A DNA stretch of 5,806 nt from Candidatus Woesearchaeota archaeon (lineage in GTDB: Archaea; Nanobdellota; Nanobdellia; Woesearchaeales; GW2011-AR4): NCBI GenBank assembly GCA_016185815.1, contig JACPMT010000021.1:1-5806 (forward strand), read 5' to 3'. Position 1 is the stretch's first letter. Every line of letters begins with the position of its first letter. Below are positions 5,121 to 5,806 of this stretch, piece by piece. The position numbers and the translations under genes were made by a program. A model generated the notes under the pieces. The model saw nothing but the letters and a program-made list of their open reading frames with translations, was not told the origin of the DNA and made no database searches.

Positions 5121-5468
5121 TCACTTCTTTTCCAAGAATTCGTTAACAACATCAACAATTTTTTTCATTGATTCGCTGTTTAGCGTGATTGTGTAGCCCT
5201 GAACAATGACCTTGAGGTCGTTTACAGTAGTCGGGGTGATGTCAATTATCTTTTGTATGTGCTGCTCCTTTAGCCTCGGTATGTTGAGCTTCATCAGCTT
5301 ATCGAAGAGCTCGTCATTGTTTTTAAGCGTCGCAATCTGGTTCAGGTACTCCTCTGTTTTGTTAGCCCTGAAATTAAGCTCGCTGTCCCTTTTCTTTATC
5401 CTTTCAAGCTCTTTCCTTAGCTGGTAAATGCTTATTGGAGCTTCCGAAATGATTTGGGTGTCTGCCAT
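5121..5468 (-). CDS. rpoF: DNA-directed RNA polymerase subunit F (Rpb4 homologue)
   Basis: This 115-residue protein matches archaeal RpoF, which pairs with RpoE (Rpb7) to form the stalk of RNA polymerase and helps in open-complex formation and RNA binding. The N-terminal part (about 10-48) is a charged helix-forming segment ending in NKTEEYLNQIATL. The C-terminal HRDC-like part includes LKEQHIQKIIDITPTTVNDL (66-85), VIVQGYTITLNSESMKKIV (87-105) and a final helix; the ITPTTVNDLKVIV block corresponds to the family's P-x-(D/N)-L-(R/K)-x-(I/V) region. Length is typical. It follows eL21 at one nucleotide (TAA-A-ATG), the standard archaeal pairing of these genes, and ends in TGA. Identification rests on the diagnostic neighbourhood together with the C-terminal pattern. 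Confidence 0.9.
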   Translation of the reverse strand: MADTQIISEAPISIYQLRKELERIKKRDSELNFRANKTEEYLNQIATLKNNDELFDKLMKLNIPRLKEQHIQKIIDITPTTVNDLKVIVQGYTITLNSESMKKIVDVVNEFLEKK

Positions 5469-5469
5469 T

Positions 5470-5760
5470 TTATGATTTTTTTAGGTGCACCGGGTGCACA
5501 ACCAATGTTTTTTCCTTGCTTATGTCGCTTATCAGAACCTCGTAGCACCTGCCTCTCCTGCCTTTGATAGTGCCTGTTTTGCCAAGAAATCTTGGGTGGT
5601 ACATGCCTTTTTGCACAGCCGATTCCGCGCTTAAGTACACCCTGTCGCCGATGCTGAAGGACTGGAAGTAATTTGTAATGCTTATCTTGCCCTTGCCCCT
5701 TTTTTCCTTGCTTAGCTTGTACCTTGTTTTTCTCCTTACGCCCCCTATTCTCTTGACCAT
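5470..5760 (-). CDS. rpl21e: Large ribosomal subunit protein eL21
   Basis: This 96-residue basic protein is the archaeal/eukaryotic L21e component of the 50S subunit and has no bacterial counterpart. The N-terminal GGVRRKTRYKLSKEKRGKGK (6-25) is the hallmark basic tail. The SH3-like body contains FSIGDRVYL (35-43), GMYHPRFLGKTGTI (52-65) and the closing LVVHPVHLKK (86-95), all conserved in the family. The length of about 96 is standard. ATG at 5760 is supported by a TATA box about 31 nt upstream and the A-rich context TTAAAAATG. It heads the local cluster and is followed by rpoF after a single nucleotide. Confidence 0.97.
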   Translation of the reverse strand: MVKRIGGVRRKTRYKLSKEKRGKGKISITNYFQSFSIGDRVYLSAESAVQKGMYHPRFLGKTGTIKGRRGRCYEVLISDISKEKTLVVHPVHLKKS

Positions 5761-5786
5761 TTTTAATTGATTTTGAAAAACAGTGC

Positions 5787-5802
5787 ATTATAAAAAGGTT
5801 TC
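5787..5802 (-). promoter_or_regulatory. Promoter of the eL21-rpoF genes
   Basis: On the minus strand GAAACCTTTTTATAAT provides a BRE-like GAAACC (5797-5802) and a TATA element TTTTTATAAT (5787-5796) centred about 31 nt before the eL21 ATG. Transcription would start a few nucleotides before the start codon, giving a very short leader without a Shine-Dalgarno sequence. Confidence 0.6.
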
Positions 5803-5806
5803 TGTC

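Noticed and set aside
5432..5788. Minus-strand 118-residue ORF overlapping eL21 in another frame
   Set aside because: The eL21 reading has full family conservation; this frame is low-complexity Lys/Gln/Arg and spans the eL21 promoter.

Overview
The window reads as a compact, AT-rich archaeal chromosome segment. Every gene I can support lies on the minus strand, so transcription runs from high to low coordinates. The archaeal assignment rests on ribosomal protein eL21 followed directly by RNA polymerase subunit RpoF (Rpb4), a DUF655 protein, TATA-like boxes about 25-32 nt upstream of several start codons, and A-rich starts with almost no Shine-Dalgarno signal. The small proteins, tight packing and bacterial-looking polyamine genes suggest a DPANN-type lineage (Woesearchaeota/Pacearchaeota-like), but that narrower placement is inference.

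Region 1 (about 5800 down to 2821) is an information-processing cluster. Its order is eL21, RpoF, a lysine-rich helical protein of unknown function, DUF655, a site-2-protease-like M50 membrane peptidase, and a 41-residue zinc-ribbon protein found by reading the reverse strand. eL21-RpoF-DUF655 is a known archaeal gene order. Here it is interrupted by the unknown gene, which has its own TATA box, and the M50/zinc-ribbon pair sits where many archaea carry ksgA. Three junctions have the identical form TAA-A-ATG, which suggests coupled translation.

Region 2 (2820 to 2614) is a 207-nt, very AT-rich gap. It holds U-tracts that may terminate the first cluster, a hairpin, and TATA-like boxes for the next gene.

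Region 3 (2613 to 1) is a polyamine cluster: a SpeD-family pyruvoyl decarboxylase proenzyme, an agmatinase-family ureohydrolase (SpeB), a SET-domain protein methyltransferase, and the N-terminal 249 residues of a deoxyhypusine-synthase-family enzyme cut by the window edge. No spermidine synthase is present. The most interesting reading is that the SpeD homologue is not an AdoMet decarboxylase but a neofunctionalised arginine (or ornithine) decarboxylase. The route would then be arginine to agmatine to putrescine, with the DHS-family enzyme using the product to make homospermidine or hypusine. This can be tested but not proven from sequence. I saw no tRNA, rRNA, CRISPR or insertion sequence.
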